DNA from: Bacteroidota bacterium
GTDB taxonomy: Bacteria > Bacteroidota > Bacteroidia > Chitinophagales > Chitinophagaceae
Assembly: GCA_029561305.1 (NCBI GenBank)
Contig: JAKQJG010000200.1
Location: 1-40,762, forward strand
Length of the DNA stretch: 40,762 bases
Direction of reading: 5' to 3'
Shown one piece after another: positions 1 through 9,371 of this stretch. Made by a program: the position numbers and the translations under genes. Positions within the stretch are counted from its first letter, which is position 1. Each line of letters begins with the position of its first letter. A model generated the notes under the pieces. The model made no database searches, had not been told where the DNA came from, and saw only the letters and a program-made list of their open reading frames with translations.

Positions 1-140
1 AGTGTTTTGTCATCCGGTTCATGCAGACCGATCCAGATAAACTGGCTGGTATTCAGCAGGGCATTGCTGATATCGTCAATAGCTACATTGGCAATTCTCC
101 GGCCATCAAGGTATGCGGCACAGTTGATGATCTCATTCAT
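1..140 (-). CDS. corA: CorA-type Mg2+/Co2+ transporter, N-terminus (runs off left edge)
   Basis: Reading the minus strand from the ATG at 140 gives an open frame of 46 complete codons that continues past the window edge. It begins MNEIINCAAYLDGRR and contains FIWIGLHEPDD, the start of the cytoplasmic N-terminal domain of CorA divalent-cation channels, where a W-[IV]-[DG]-L-x-E-P-D segment is conserved. The pore helices with the GMN motif would lie outside the window. It is downstream of the ABC-F gene on the same strand, 112 bases after its stop. The match rests on a short segment, but the pattern is characteristic. Confidence 0.8.
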   Translation of the reverse strand, partial: MNEIINCAAYLDGRRIANVAIDDISNALLNTSQFIWIGLHEPDDKT

Positions 141-252
141 AGTGGCAGTAAATCGTTGGCAATCTTGTTTGGAAACTACTGTTAAGATAGAGAAATACTG
201 GCGAACTTCAGAAAAGAATGGCAGGTGGAATTATTACAAATCAATTACTGCT

Positions 253-2256
253 TTACCCCATCTTCTCCTCCAGCTCCATCACTTTCTCAAATACACTCTC
301 ATATTCCTTATTCAGCAAATTCAACTCAGATGAAACCCGGTTATACGCCGCCTCTGTTTGCTGAAACTTATTTCTGTCAGCGTACGTATCCGGTGCAGCC
401 ATATCTGCTTCCAGTTGTGTTTTTTGTTTGTTGAGTTGGGCTATCTTTTCTTCCAGCTGTGTAAAGCGGTTCTTATGTTTCTGGTATTCTTTTTTTAATT
501 CTTTATCGATGCCGCTGTTTCCAGTTTGCTGTTTACTGTTTTGGCTTTCAGCCTTTACAGCGGCTTTTGTTTCTTCAACCTTGCTTTCCTGGTTCTTTGC
601 AATTTTGCCCTCTTGCCCACTTGCTTTCTTGCCCTCTTGATTCTTTGCTCTCTCAGCTTCCCTTCTTACTTTCCATTCTTCCCATTCTGCATACGTGCCT
701 TTAAACTCTACAATTTTATGGTCTTCAATCTCCCATATTTTATTAGCAATGCGGCTGATAAAATAACGGTCGTGACTAACCAATACAATGCTGCCTTCAT
801 ATTTATTGAGTGCCTCTATCAATAATTCAACAGAGTGCATATCTAAGTGGTTGGTAGGTTCATCCAGCATTAAAAAATTGGCTTTGCTTACAATTGTTTT
901 TGCCAATGCCACCCTGGCCTTTTCTCCACCGCTTAATACTTTAATTCGTTTTTCTACATCATCACCACTAAATAAAAAACAGCCGAGCAAACTTCTTAAT
1001 TCCAGGTCTGTTTTACCGCTGCGGCTTTCTTTCATCTCTTCCAGAATGTCGTTGTTTACATTCAATGCTTCCAGCTGGTGCTGTGCATAAAATGATTCTT
1101 CCACATTATGTCCCCATACTCTTTCGCCATTGATCTGTTCTGTACCTGCAATGATCCTTAACAAAGTTGATTTCCCTTTTCCATTGGCACCGATCAATGC
1201 CACTTTATCGCCACGATCAATTTCTGCACCCGTGTTCTCTAAAATTTTTATATCACCAAAACTCTTACTTACATGCTTTAAAGAACACAACACCCGGCCC
1301 GGCTGTTTATCGATCATAAAGTTGATCCGGATATTGGGTCTTTCCAGTTCCACATTTTCAATCCGGTCAAGCTTGTCCAGTTTCTTTACAATACTCTGCG
1401 CCATGGCAGCCTTGCTGGCTTTTGCTTTAAATCTTTCTACCACTCTTTCCTGTTGACGAATATAATCCTGCTGGTTTTCGTAAGCCTTTTGCTGAATGTC
1501 AATTCTTAAAGCTTTTTCCGTTTGATAGTAAGAGTAATTGCCGGTATAAAAATGCAGTTGCTGCTGGTATAATTCCACAATTTTATTCACCATCCGGTCT
1601 AAAAAATACCGGTCATGACTTACCACCACTACAGCCCCCTGGTAATGCACCAGATATTTCTCCAGCCATTCAATACTTGGTAAGTCCAGGTGGTTGGTAG
1701 GTTCATCCAGCAACAGCACATCGGGTTTCATTAAGATCATTTTGGCCAGCAATACCCTCATGCGCCATCCACCGCTAAACAGTTTGTACGGTTTCGTCAA
1801 ACTTTCATTGGTAAATCCCAGGCCCTGTAAAACTTCCTCCGTTTTATGATGAATGCTGTACCCATCCAGCACATCCATTTCATGCAGCAGGTCGGCATAT
1901 TTCATGGCCAGGCTTTCATCACCCGTTTTTTCTAATTCAATACCAAGTTCTTCTATTTCTTTTTCCAGTTGTTTTACCCTTTCAAAAGCACCCATGGCCA
2001 CTTCTACCACGGAATCATTGGTATCAAAACTCAGCAGGTCCTGGTGAAGAAAGCCTACTGTGGTTTCCCTGCCTTGTTCTACCGTGCCTTTGCTGGGCAG
2101 GTATTGCCTTGTAAGCACTTTAAGTAAGGTTGATTTTCCGGTACCGTTATAGCCAATCAGGCCAATTCTTTCATTGGGTTGTATATGCCAGGTAGCATCT
2201 TCCACAATTGTTCTTGCACCAAATTCAAATGTTACGTTTTGTAAACCGAGCAGCAT
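253..2256 (-). CDS. ABC-F family ATPase (Uup/EttA-like), ribosome-associated
   Basis: This 667-residue protein has two ABC ATPase domains and no membrane segment, the layout of ABC-F translation factors that bind the ribosomal E site. Domain 1 has Walker A GYNGTGKS (residues 35-42), a signature LFSGGWRMR and Walker B LLLDEPTNHLD. Domain 2 has GANGKGKS, LSGGEKAR and LMLDEPTNHLD. A low-complexity Lys/Gln/Glu linker follows, then a C-terminal coiled coil like the Uup-type tail. The frame is open upstream to 2322, but the ATG at 2256 starts the conserved MLLGLQNVTFEFG segment. A promoter-like CAAAAGTA (minus strand TACTTTTG) at 2356-2363 implies a leader of about 90 bases. Whether it is a housekeeping or antibiotic-protection ABC-F cannot be told from sequence alone. 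Confidence 0.93.
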   Translation of the reverse strand: MLLGLQNVTFEFGARTIVEDATWHIQPNERIGLIGYNGTGKSTLLKVLTRQYLPSKGTVEQGRETTVGFLHQDLLSFDTNDSVVEVAMGAFERVKQLEKEIEELGIELEKTGDESLAMKYADLLHEMDVLDGYSIHHKTEEVLQGLGFTNESLTKPYKLFSGGWRMRVLLAKMILMKPDVLLLDEPTNHLDLPSIEWLEKYLVHYQGAVVVVSHDRYFLDRMVNKIVELYQQQLHFYTGNYSYYQTEKALRIDIQQKAYENQQDYIRQQERVVERFKAKASKAAMAQSIVKKLDKLDRIENVELERPNIRINFMIDKQPGRVLCSLKHVSKSFGDIKILENTGAEIDRGDKVALIGANGKGKSTLLRIIAGTEQINGERVWGHNVEESFYAQHQLEALNVNNDILEEMKESRSGKTDLELRSLLGCFLFSGDDVEKRIKVLSGGEKARVALAKTIVSKANFLMLDEPTNHLDMHSVELLIEALNKYEGSIVLVSHDRYFISRIANKIWEIEDHKIVEFKGTYAEWEEWKVRREAERAKNQEGKKASGQEGKIAKNQESKVEETKAAVKAESQNSKQQTGNSGIDKELKKEYQKHKNRFTQLEEKIAQLNKQKTQLEADMAAPDTYADRNKFQQTEAAYNRVSSELNLLNKEYESVFEKVMELEEKMG

Positions 2257-2313
2257 GTTTTTTATTAAAAAGTTATAATGATAGTTAGATAACGGGCAAT
2301 AGATTACATACAA

Positions 2314-2346
2314 CCCAATCAACCCTTAACTCGTAACCCGAAACCC
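2314..2346 (-). other. Four-GGG-tract motif in the ABC-F 5' leader (possible G-quadruplex)
   Basis: On the minus strand four GGG tracts occur with loops of 4, 11 and 6 bases, inside the predicted leader RNA. Two-layer or three-layer quadruplex formation is possible in principle; the long middle loop weakens the case. Confidence 0.25.
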
Positions 2347-2355
2347 ATCACGCCG

Positions 2356-2363
2356 CAAAAGTA
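2356..2363 (-). promoter_or_regulatory. -7 promoter element for the ABC-F gene
   Basis: On the minus strand this reads TACTTTTG, matching the Bacteroidota -7 consensus TAnnTTTG. A TTTG lies 23 bases upstream, at the long end of usual spacing. Confidence 0.5.
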
Positions 2364-2404
2364 ACAGAAACTGCAAACTATTCCTTCAAATGCCTGTTAT
2401 GCTT

Positions 2405-2412
2405 TAGCTTTG
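2405..2412 (+). promoter_or_regulatory. -7 promoter element for the DUF3347 / TonB receptor unit
   Basis: TAGCTTTG fits TAnnTTTG and lies 18 bases before the ATG at 2431. No strong -33 TTTG is evident. Confidence 0.5.
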
Positions 2413-2430
2413 CCAAAATTTAAACTAATT

Positions 2431-3039
2431 ATGAAGCGGATCATTTTTATACTTGTATTGTTGCTTACAGCAGTTGCCTTGTATTTTTTTGTGTTTAAAA
2501 AAGAAGACGGCCCGCAAGCGCCAAAGCAACAGCCAATAGCAGTAAAAGCTCATTCTACTGGTTTTGACAAAAATGTAGATTCAGTACTGGATGCTTACGG
2601 GGCTGTGAGGGATGCTTTTGTTGAAGGGGATAGTCTTACTGCAAAACTTAAAGCAGGCGATATGGCTGCTTTGCTCGGAAGGCTTAACCTCGAAGAATTG
2701 AAGAAAGATACAACCGGCATTTATGAAACCGCTGCTACTTTTATAAATGACATCAAAACCAATGCAGAAAGTATTGGCCGTTCACAAACGATTACAGATA
2801 TGCGGCATGATTTCAGGGACATGAGCAATAATTTGTATCCTTTTATCAGAACGGTGCATTATAAAGGCAAAACATTATACTGGCAGAACTGTGGTATGCC
2901 CTTCGACGATAATTCAACTGCTAACTGGATAAGTGCGGAAGCAAAAATTACCAATCCTTATCTTGGTAAAAACCATCCGAAATACCGGGCATCTATGCTG
3001 GAATGTGGAGAAACGCAGGATAGCATTGTGGCAAAATAA
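2431..3039 (+). CDS. DUF3347-like secreted or membrane-anchored protein
   Basis: This 202-residue protein has an N-terminal hydrophobic segment (MKRIIFILVLLLTAVALYFF) acting as a signal anchor, then an alpha-helical region and a C-terminal YWQNCGMPFDDN...NPYLGK...MLECG pattern. That pattern resembles DUF3347 proteins of Bacteroidota, often linked to metal efflux, where Cys/Met residues may bind metal; the metal role is inference. The ATG at 2431 is preferred over the TTG at 2410, which overlaps the promoter element. The following TonB-dependent receptor begins about 35 bases after the stop, suggesting co-transcription. Confidence 0.8.
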   Translation: MKRIIFILVLLLTAVALYFFVFKKEDGPQAPKQQPIAVKAHSTGFDKNVDSVLDAYGAVRDAFVEGDSLTAKLKAGDMAALLGRLNLEELKKDTTGIYETAATFINDIKTNAESIGRSQTITDMRHDFRDMSNNLYPFIRTVHYKGKTLYWQNCGMPFDDNSTANWISAEAKITNPYLGKNHPKYRASMLECGETQDSIVAK

Positions 3040-3073
3040 ACTCTATATCAGCCCTGTAAAAACAACAAACACT

Positions 3074-5464
3074 TTGAGAACATCATTCGCAATTCCTGCT
3101 GTAATAATAAAAAGCATTCTTTACTGTTTTTTATTGTTAGCATTACCAGTTGCCCTGCATGCCCAAAAAAAGTTTACCATCAGTGGCTATGCAAAAGACG
3201 CCCGCAATGGAGAAACGCTGATTGGCGCAACTGTAATGGTAAACGGGCAAACTAAAGGCATCAGTACCAACCAGTTTGGGTTCTATTCACTCACGCTTAC
3301 TGAGGGCACCTACACTTTGGTTTGTTCCTATGCAGGTTTCCAGGCAGCCACCAGCGAAGTGAAACTTACAGAAGATAAATTGTTGAATTTTGAGTTGGCA
3401 GTTCGTACTGCAATGGATGAAGTGGTGATCACTTCCAAAAAAAGGGACATCAATGTGAAGAATGCACAAATGGGAAAATTTGTATTGCCCATTGAGCAGA
3501 TAAAGGCCATTCCTGCATTCCTTGGTGAGGTGGATTTGATAAAAACGATCCAGTTGCTGCCGGGTGTACGCAATGCAGGGGAAGGCAGTGCAGGTATCTA
3601 TGTGCGAGGCGGAGGTCCGGATCAAAACCTTATATTGTTAGATGATGCTATTGTGTATAATACGGGCCATCTTTTTGGTTTCTTTTCCATTTTTAATTCA
3701 GATGCCATCAAAAATGTTTCCTTGATAAAAGGCGGCATGCCGGCTCAGTATGGCGGCAGGCTGAGCAGTGTGCTGGATATTGCCATGAAGGAAGGGAACG
3801 ATAAACAAATGCAGGTGGAAGGCGGAATCGGCCTCATCGCTTCCAGGCTTTCGATACAGGGACCGATCAAAAAAGACAAAGCTTCTTTTATCATTTCTGC
3901 AAGGCGTACTTATATTGATGTACTTACTAAACCACTCATTCCCAAAACAAGTGAGTTCAAGGGGTCTGGTTATTATTTCTACGACCTGAATGCAAAAATG
4001 AATTATAAATTTTCTGAAAAAGACAGGTTGTATATCAGCGGCTATTTTGGAAGGGATGTATTTGATTTCGTAAACAGCAAACGAAGTCTTGACATTAACA
4101 TTCCATGGGGAAATGCAACCGGTACGGTTCGCTATAACCATGTATTCAATAAACGGTTGTTTGGTAACACCACGGCTGTATTCAATAAATACAATTTCAC
4201 TTTTGAAGCAGCCCAAAACAATTTCGAAATAAAACTGGCGTCGGGCATCCAGGATGTAACCTTAAAGCAGGATTTTGATCTCTATCCTTTTACAGGACAC
4301 AAGGTAAAGTTTGGTGGCGCCTTCACCTTTCACCAGTACACACCCTCTGTTGTAAGTGGCAGACAGGATACCGTAGAGTTTAAACCGTTTAATGCACAGG
4401 TTAAAAAGGCGCAAGAGGGTGCTTTGTACATCCAGGACGAATGGGAGATCAGCGACAAGCTGAAAATAAATGCAGGTATGCGGTACAGCTGGTTCCGGCA
4501 AACGGGGCAGTACAAAATTTACAAAACAGATGCTGATGGTAACCGCATCGACAGTACGGTATACAGGAACGGGCAGACGGTAAAACTATATGGCGGACTG
4601 GAACCAAGACTAACGGTACGGTATGCCCTGAATGATGAAACTTCTGTTAAAGCATCTGTCAGCCGCAACCTTCAATACACACATCTGGTAAGCAATTCCG
4701 GCACCACATTGCCCACCGATCTTTGGGTGCCCAGTACCTTTACCGTGCAGCCCCAAAAAAGCTGGTTGTATGCTGCCGGCGTATTCAAAAATTTTGAAGA
4801 CAATACTTATGAAACTTCTGTAGAAGTGTATTATAAAACCATGCAGAACCAGATTGAATATAAAGAAGGTTATACTCCCAACACACTTGAAGACACGGAG
4901 AACTCTTTTGTGTTTGGAAAGGGCTGGAGCTATGGTGCCGAGTTTTTTGTAAATAAAACAAAAGGAAGGCTCACAGGCTGGGTTGGTTATACACTAAGCT
5001 GGACCTGGCGGCAGTTTCCCGACCTCAATTTTGGCGAAAAGTATCCTGCAAAATATGACCGCAGAAATGATCTGAGTGTGGTGGCCATGTACCAGCTGAA
5101 CAAGCGCTGGAAATTTGCCGGTACTTTTGTGTATGGCAGTGGTAATGCAGCCAGCCTTCCCCAACGTTTTTATTTTGTGAACGGGATACTAACGCAGGAG
5201 TATAGCCGCATAAATGAATACCGCCTGCCGGCCTATCACCGGATGGATCTTTCAGCTATTTATTCCCCAAAGAAAAACGACACCCGAAAAAAATGGTACA
5301 CTGAGTGGGTATTCAGTATTTACAATGCCTACAGCAGGCAGAATCCTTATTTTATTTATTTTGACCAGGAGGGTTCTTTAAATGACAATAACCTGCAGGT
5401 TACCGCCAAAAAGGTAAGTATCTTCCCGATCATACCTGCAGTTACTTTCAATTTCAAATTTTAA
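3074..5464 (+). CDS. TonB-dependent receptor with carboxypeptidase-regulatory-like domain
   Basis: This outer membrane receptor has a signal peptide ending near ALHA|QKK, a carboxypeptidase-regulatory-like beta domain (FTISGYAKDARNGETLIGATV), a plug domain (LLPGVRNAGEGSAGIYVRGG, LDDAIVYN, GGMPAQYGGRLSSVLD) and a beta barrel ending in FNFKF with terminal Phe. It would take up a ligand with energy from TonB-ExbBD; the ligand cannot be inferred and there is no SusD-like partner. No ATG lies between the upstream gene and the signal peptide. The TTG at 3074 gives a sensible signal peptide of about 30 residues, whereas the GTG at 2933 would overlap DUF3347 by 107 bases. The start is therefore uncertain. 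Length is about 796 residues. Confidence 0.9.
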   Translation: MRTSFAIPAVIIKSILYCFLLLALPVALHAQKKFTISGYAKDARNGETLIGATVMVNGQTKGISTNQFGFYSLTLTEGTYTLVCSYAGFQAATSEVKLTEDKLLNFELAVRTAMDEVVITSKKRDINVKNAQMGKFVLPIEQIKAIPAFLGEVDLIKTIQLLPGVRNAGEGSAGIYVRGGGPDQNLILLDDAIVYNTGHLFGFFSIFNSDAIKNVSLIKGGMPAQYGGRLSSVLDIAMKEGNDKQMQVEGGIGLIASRLSIQGPIKKDKASFIISARRTYIDVLTKPLIPKTSEFKGSGYYFYDLNAKMNYKFSEKDRLYISGYFGRDVFDFVNSKRSLDINIPWGNATGTVRYNHVFNKRLFGNTTAVFNKYNFTFEAAQNNFEIKLASGIQDVTLKQDFDLYPFTGHKVKFGGAFTFHQYTPSVVSGRQDTVEFKPFNAQVKKAQEGALYIQDEWEISDKLKINAGMRYSWFRQTGQYKIYKTDADGNRIDSTVYRNGQTVKLYGGLEPRLTVRYALNDETSVKASVSRNLQYTHLVSNSGTTLPTDLWVPSTFTVQPQKSWLYAAGVFKNFEDNTYETSVEVYYKTMQNQIEYKEGYTPNTLEDTENSFVFGKGWSYGAEFFVNKTKGRLTGWVGYTLSWTWRQFPDLNFGEKYPAKYDRRNDLSVVAMYQLNKRWKFAGTFVYGSGNAASLPQRFYFVNGILTQEYSRINEYRLPAYHRMDLSAIYSPKKNDTRKKWYTEWVFSIYNAYSRQNPYFIYFDQEGSLNDNNLQVTAKKVSIFPIIPAVTFNFKF

Positions 5465-5483
5465 CGGCAGTTGATAAAACGTC

Positions 5484-5517
5484 AAAAATACCCATGTACA
5501 CTATACAGGGTATTTTC
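5484..5517. terminator. Bidirectional terminator hairpin
   Basis: Arms AAATACCC (5486-5493) and GGGTATTT (5508-5515) flank a 14-base loop, with A-rich and T-rich flanks, between the convergent TonB receptor and the minus-strand lipoprotein. Confidence 0.7.
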
Positions 5518-5537
5518 TTTTGAGGGTAGGGACTAAA

Positions 5538-5984
5538 TCAGCGCACGAAACCCTGGAAGGTTACAACTGTTGCGCCGGGAAAATCCGGGTTGTTAGACGA
5601 CGTTGATTCAATGTTGAAATTCGTGCCGGTCAGCAACAATATCTTCCATCTCGTGGTTTTATGGTCCACCCTTAAACTTATCGAGTCGTTTCCTACAAAA
5701 GAGTAATCACCACCTAAAACAGCAGGGCTGTTGAAGCTGTACTGCAGTGAGGAAACACCGTCAAATGAAACGAAATTTTCTGGATTGGGGCGCCAGGGAA
5801 TAGTACTGTCTTTAGGTGTGGGTGTGCCGGTATAAACCTTGTACCGCACAGCATTAATGCTCCATTTTCCGGATGCTTTATCCAGCGTAACGGGACTGTC
5901 AATACCCTTTTTTGAACAACCGGAGAAAATCACGGAAAAAACAGTAGCCAATATGGCTGTAATTGAGAGTAAATTTTTTTTCAC
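5538..5984 (-). CDS. Small lipoprotein, possibly lipocalin-like
   Basis: This 148-residue protein has a lipoprotein signal with lipobox FSGC (Cys near residue 23) and then a short domain, DKASGKWSINAVRY and RWKILLLTGTNFNIES, that looks like small lipocalin-type beta folds. That assignment is weak. It starts with GTG at 5984: an in-frame stop lies just upstream and no ATG precedes the signal peptide. It is followed on the same strand by the secreted protein ending at 6032 in the opposite direction of reading, that is, that gene lies upstream of it with a 47-base gap. Function unknown. Confidence 0.75.
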   Translation of the reverse strand: MKKNLLSITAILATVFSVIFSGCSKKGIDSPVTLDKASGKWSINAVRYKVYTGTPTPKDSTIPWRPNPENFVSFDGVSSLQYSFNSPAVLGGDYSFVGNDSISLRVDHKTTRWKILLLTGTNFNIESTSSNNPDFPGATVVTFQGFVR

Positions 5985-6031
5985 GGGGTATGGGTTTTAA
6001 TTTACCCCTGTAAAACGCTATTTAGCACAAA

Positions 6032-7150
6032 TTATTGTGGATTTTTTGGTTTGTGTACAAACCTGATCGTACCACTGTTTTTTAAATCTGATGATATACG
6101 CACTTCGTATCTTTTGTCACCGTCTGTAATCACCATCAGGGCTGTGTTGGGGGGTATTTCCCCCAGGTTTTCGGCATACATGGTCAGTTCATTTACCGCA
6201 TCGTCATTGGGCGTACTCAGTGTAAGAGTGAGGGGCTTGGTGGTAAGCCTTTTATGTGATACAAGTAATTTGTCGTTGTAAAAGAGAGAAATACTGTCTC
6301 CGTCTATTTCTCCATTGTCATACAGGTCCACTTTAAAAGTTTCACTTTCTATCTGTATCGTTTTTAAAACTTCTGTCTTTCTTTTTTCAAAATTCAGGTC
6401 CGGCTTAATGGCTGCGATTTCCGTTTTCCTGGTTTTTGGCTGTTCAATATTATCCGGATCTTTTGTAAGCGGCTCTATTTTGGCAAGGGGCGGATTTGTT
6501 TTTGTAACCGGCTTGGCTGCTTTTGCAACAGGGGGTTTTGGTACAGCAGGTTTGTTTGATTTTGCGGTCGTATTCTTGGTGGCCGGCGTTGTAGTTGCAG
6601 GTTTGGGTTTCACTGTGGCAACTGTATTATTTTTTTTAGGTACTGCCTTCTTTGCTACCGGCTGTTCTGTATTTTTTTTATTTAGCTGCGAAAGACTTTT
6701 GTCAAGGGTTCTCCTGGTGAGTGTGGTCAGTCCATCCCCACAACTGCCCGGTTGGTTTGGCCTGGTAACCCATCTGCCATCCAGTTCTTCCAGTTTGCCT
6801 TCTTTCTTATAGGTAAGGTAGTGTATCTGGAAACAATCCTGGAAATCAGGCGGGGTATTCCCTTTTACTCTTTCGGACTCTATTACTTTTAATGACTGGC
6901 TGGCGGGATAATAAGTACCTTCGAGTTTGCAAACGACATAGAACCTGCGTCCCTCAAAGTATGAATAAGAGTAGCCCGTTACTTTTGTTCCATTAATTTC
7001 AATTTCCAGGATATATTCCGTACTGCCAGGGCTGTTTAACACGATATCACCCTTGCTATTGAAATAACCTCTCCATTGGCCGTTTATTTTTTGAGAGAAA
7101 ACAGCTAACGCTGTAAAATAAAAAACGACACTTAGTATGAATTTTTTCAT
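6032..7150 (-). CDS. Secreted two-domain protein with Pro/Lys/Thr-rich linker
   Basis: This 372-residue protein has a signal peptide (MKKFILSVVFYFTALAVFSQ), an N-terminal domain of about 120 residues starting INGQWRGYF, a low-complexity linker of Ala, Pro, Lys and Thr (about residues 150-225), and a C-terminal beta-rich domain with VDLYDNGEIDGDSISLFYN and IPPNTALMVITDG. I recognise the C-terminal pattern as recurring in secreted Bacteroidota proteins but cannot give a function. The linker looks like a flexible cell-surface or periplasmic spacer. The ATG at 7150 is preferred over GTG at 7156. The thrS gene diverges from it. Confidence 0.8.
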   Translation of the reverse strand: MKKFILSVVFYFTALAVFSQKINGQWRGYFNSKGDIVLNSPGSTEYILEIEINGTKVTGYSYSYFEGRRFYVVCKLEGTYYPASQSLKVIESERVKGNTPPDFQDCFQIHYLTYKKEGKLEELDGRWVTRPNQPGSCGDGLTTLTRRTLDKSLSQLNKKNTEQPVAKKAVPKKNNTVATVKPKPATTTPATKNTTAKSNKPAVPKPPVAKAAKPVTKTNPPLAKIEPLTKDPDNIEQPKTRKTEIAAIKPDLNFEKRKTEVLKTIQIESETFKVDLYDNGEIDGDSISLFYNDKLLVSHKRLTTKPLTLTLSTPNDDAVNELTMYAENLGEIPPNTALMVITDGDKRYEVRISSDLKNSGTIRFVHKPKNPQ

Positions 7151-7256
7151 CGGCACTTTTCTTTGATCTTTCTTTTAATTTCCTGAACACCTTGCACGTC
7201 TAAAGTAACAAACGCAAAGTTATTTTCAATAAATTTTTCCTTCGCCAATAGTTCGT

Positions 7257-7264
7257 TAAATTTG
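7257..7264 (+). promoter_or_regulatory. -7 promoter element for thrS
   Basis: TAAATTTG followed by CCGC, a context repeated at the bacilliredoxin promoter (13407). It lies 32 bases before the thrS ATG. Confidence 0.6.
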
Positions 7265-7295
7265 CCGCTCAAAAATAAAGACTGGAATTTTGGAA

Positions 7296-9227
7296 ATGAT
7301 AAAAATTACACTGCCGGATGGCGCAGTAAGAGAATATGGAAAAGGTGCTTCTGCTATGGATGTTGCCAAATCTATCAGTGAAGGATTGGCAAGAAAAGTA
7401 CTGGCTGCAAAGATCAATGGAGCGGTTTGGGATGCCAGCCGCCCTATTAATAACGACAGTACTTTGCAATTACTTACCTGGAATGATATGGATGGCAAAG
7501 AAACCTTTTGGCATTCTTCTGCTCATTTAATGGCAGAGGCGCTGGAATCGTTTTATCCAGGTGTAAAATTCGGCTATGGCCCACCGGGTGAAAGAGGGTT
7601 TTATTACGATGTAGACCTGGGCGGCCAGGCTTTGGGTGAAGATGATCTTGGTAAGATCGAGAAGAAAATGCTGGAGCTGGCTAAAACCAACAGCGAATAC
7701 AAACGCAAAGAAGTAAGCAAGGCAGATGCAGTTGCTTATTTTACAGAAAAAGGCGATCAATACAAACTGGAGATCATTGACCGGTTGAATGATGGCGAAA
7801 TAACTTTTTATACCCAGGGAAACTTTACGGATCTGTGCCGTGGGCCGCATATCCCCAATACTGGTTTTATAAAAGCAGCTAAACTCACCAATATTGCAGG
7901 CGCTTATTGGCTGAATGATGAGAAGAACAAAATGCTAACCCGTATTTATGGTGTTACATTCCCTTCACAGAAAGAACTGGATGAACACCTGGTATTGCTG
8001 GAAGAAGCTAAAAAACGTGACCACAGAAAACTAGGGAAGGAATTAGAGCTGTTTGCTTTTTCAGAGAAAGTAGGCATGGGTCTTCCTTTGTGGTTACCTA
8101 AGGGGGCGATGCTTAGAGAGAGATTGCAGCAATTCTTACAAAAAGCGCAAATGGATATTGGCTATTTGCCTGTGATTACGCCGCATATCGGGCATAAGAA
8201 TTTATATGTTACTTCCGGCCATTATGAAAAATATGGCAAGGATAGTTTTCAACCGATCAAAACACCACAGGAAGGGGAGGAGTTCTTTTTAAAACCAATG
8301 AACTGCCCTCACCACTGTGAAATTTATAAAACATCACCCCGCAGTTATAAAGACCTGCCATTGCGATTGGCTGAATTTGGTACCGTGTACCGCTACGAGC
8401 AGCATGGTGAACTGCATGGCCTTACAAGGGTACGTGGTTTTACCCAGGATGACGCCCATCTTTTCTGCATGCCAGACCAGGTAAAAGAAGAATTTAAAAA
8501 AGTGATCGACCTGGTATTGTATGTTTTTAATTCGCTGAGTTTTACAGAATACACAGCGCAGATATCACTTCGTCACAAAACCGACAGGGCAAAATATATC
8601 GGTAGTGAAGAAAACTGGGACCTGGCAGAAAAGTCGATCATAGAAGCTGCTGCTGAAAAAGGTTTGAATACAGTGACTGAATATGATGAAGCTGCTTTCT
8701 ATGGCCCTAAGCTGGATTTTATGGTGAAAGATGCCATTGGCCGTAAGTGGCAGTTGGGCACCATACAGGTAGATTACAATTTGCCTGAGCGTTTTGACCT
8801 CACCTACATTGGTGAGGATAATCAAAAGCACCGCCCTGTAATGATTCACCGTGCGCCTTTTGGAAGTATGGAAAGGTTTGTGGCAGTATTGATCGAGCAC
8901 TGTGCAGGCAAGTTTCCACTTTGGCTTACACCAACCCAGGTGAAATTGTTGCCCATCAGTGACAAGTTTATTCCTTATTGCCAGGAAGTATTAAAGCAAT
9001 TAAAAGCTGCAGATATCAGGGCTGAAATTGATGACCGCAATGAGAAGATCGGGAAGAAGATAAGGGATACAGAACTGGATAAAGTGCCTTTGATGCTGGT
9101 GATAGGAGAAAAGGAAATGAATGAGAACAAAGTGGCTGTACGCCGCCAGGGGCATGGCGATATTGGGGTGCAGGGCATTGATGAATTCATAGCTTTTGTA
9201 AATGAAGAAGTAAAAAATAAAAAGTAA
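7296..9227 (+). CDS. thrS: Threonine--tRNA ligase
   Basis: Full-length threonyl-tRNA synthetase (643 residues) that charges tRNA-Thr and edits mischarged serine. In order: an N-terminal TGS domain ([14 protein letters not shown]), the editing domain with [11 protein letters not shown] and CRGPH, the class II catalytic core with [11 protein letters not shown] (zinc-binding Cys), motif 2 around [15 protein letters not shown], and motif 3 around [10 protein letters not shown], then the anticodon-binding domain. The ATG at 7296 is preferred to TTG at 7290. It leads the thrS-infC-rpmI-rplT translation cluster, a conserved order in many bacteria. Confidence 0.97.
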   Translation: MIKITLPDGAVREYGKGASAMDVAKSISEGLARKVLAAKINGAVWDASRPINNDSTLQLLTWNDMDGKETFWHSSAHLMAEALESFYPGVKFGYGPPGERGFYYDVDLGGQALGEDDLGKIEKKMLELAKTNSEYKRKEVSKADAVAYFTEKGDQYKLEIIDRLNDGEITFYTQGNFTDLCRGPHIPNTGFIKAAKLTNIAGAYWLNDEKNKMLTRIYGVTFPSQKELDEHLVLLEEAKKRDHRKLGKELELFAFSEKVGMGLPLWLPKGAMLRERLQQFLQKAQMDIGYLPVITPHIGHKNLYVTSGHYEKYGKDSFQPIKTPQEGEEFFLKPMNCPHHCEIYKTSPRSYKDLPLRLAEFGTVYRYEQHGELHGLTRVRGFTQDDAHLFCMPDQVKEEFKKVIDLVLYVFNSLSFTEYTAQISLRHKTDRAKYIGSEENWDLAEKSIIEAAAEKGLNTVTEYDEAAFYGPKLDFMVKDAIGRKWQLGTIQVDYNLPERFDLTYIGEDNQKHRPVMIHRAPFGSMERFVAVLIEHCAGKFPLWLTPTQVKLLPISDKFIPYCQEVLKQLKAADIRAEIDDRNEKIGKKIRDTELDKVPLMLVIGEKEMNENKVAVRRQGHGDIGVQGIDEFIAFVNEEVKNKK

Positions 9228-9254
9228 AAGTTAAAAGGGCTATATTTACATATA

Positions 9255-9262
9255 TATCTTTG
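9255..9262 (+). promoter_or_regulatory. -7 promoter element for infC
   Basis: TATCTTTG after the thrS stop implies an infC leader of about 100 bases. The leader carries two 8-bp palindromes with a shared ACCGGT core, TACCGGTA (9291-9298) and AACCGGTT (9342-9349), which could pair with each other. Confidence 0.55.
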
Positions 9263-9371
9263 CAGCAAAGCTGTTAAAAAAGAAATATAGTACCGGTAAT
9301 AATTAAAAAATAAAAAACAACAACGCTTAACAACTTTACAGAACCGGTTGTAAACAGTAAGCAAAATAAAT

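Noticed and set aside
7-333. Plus-strand open frame of 108 codons at the left end
   Set aside because: It lies antisense to the clear CorA N-terminus and the ABC-F C-terminus and has no protein-like features.
6315-6812. Hydrophobic plus-strand frame of 165 codons
   Set aside because: Antisense of the Pro/Lys/Ala linker in the secreted protein; hydrophobicity is a by-product of composition.
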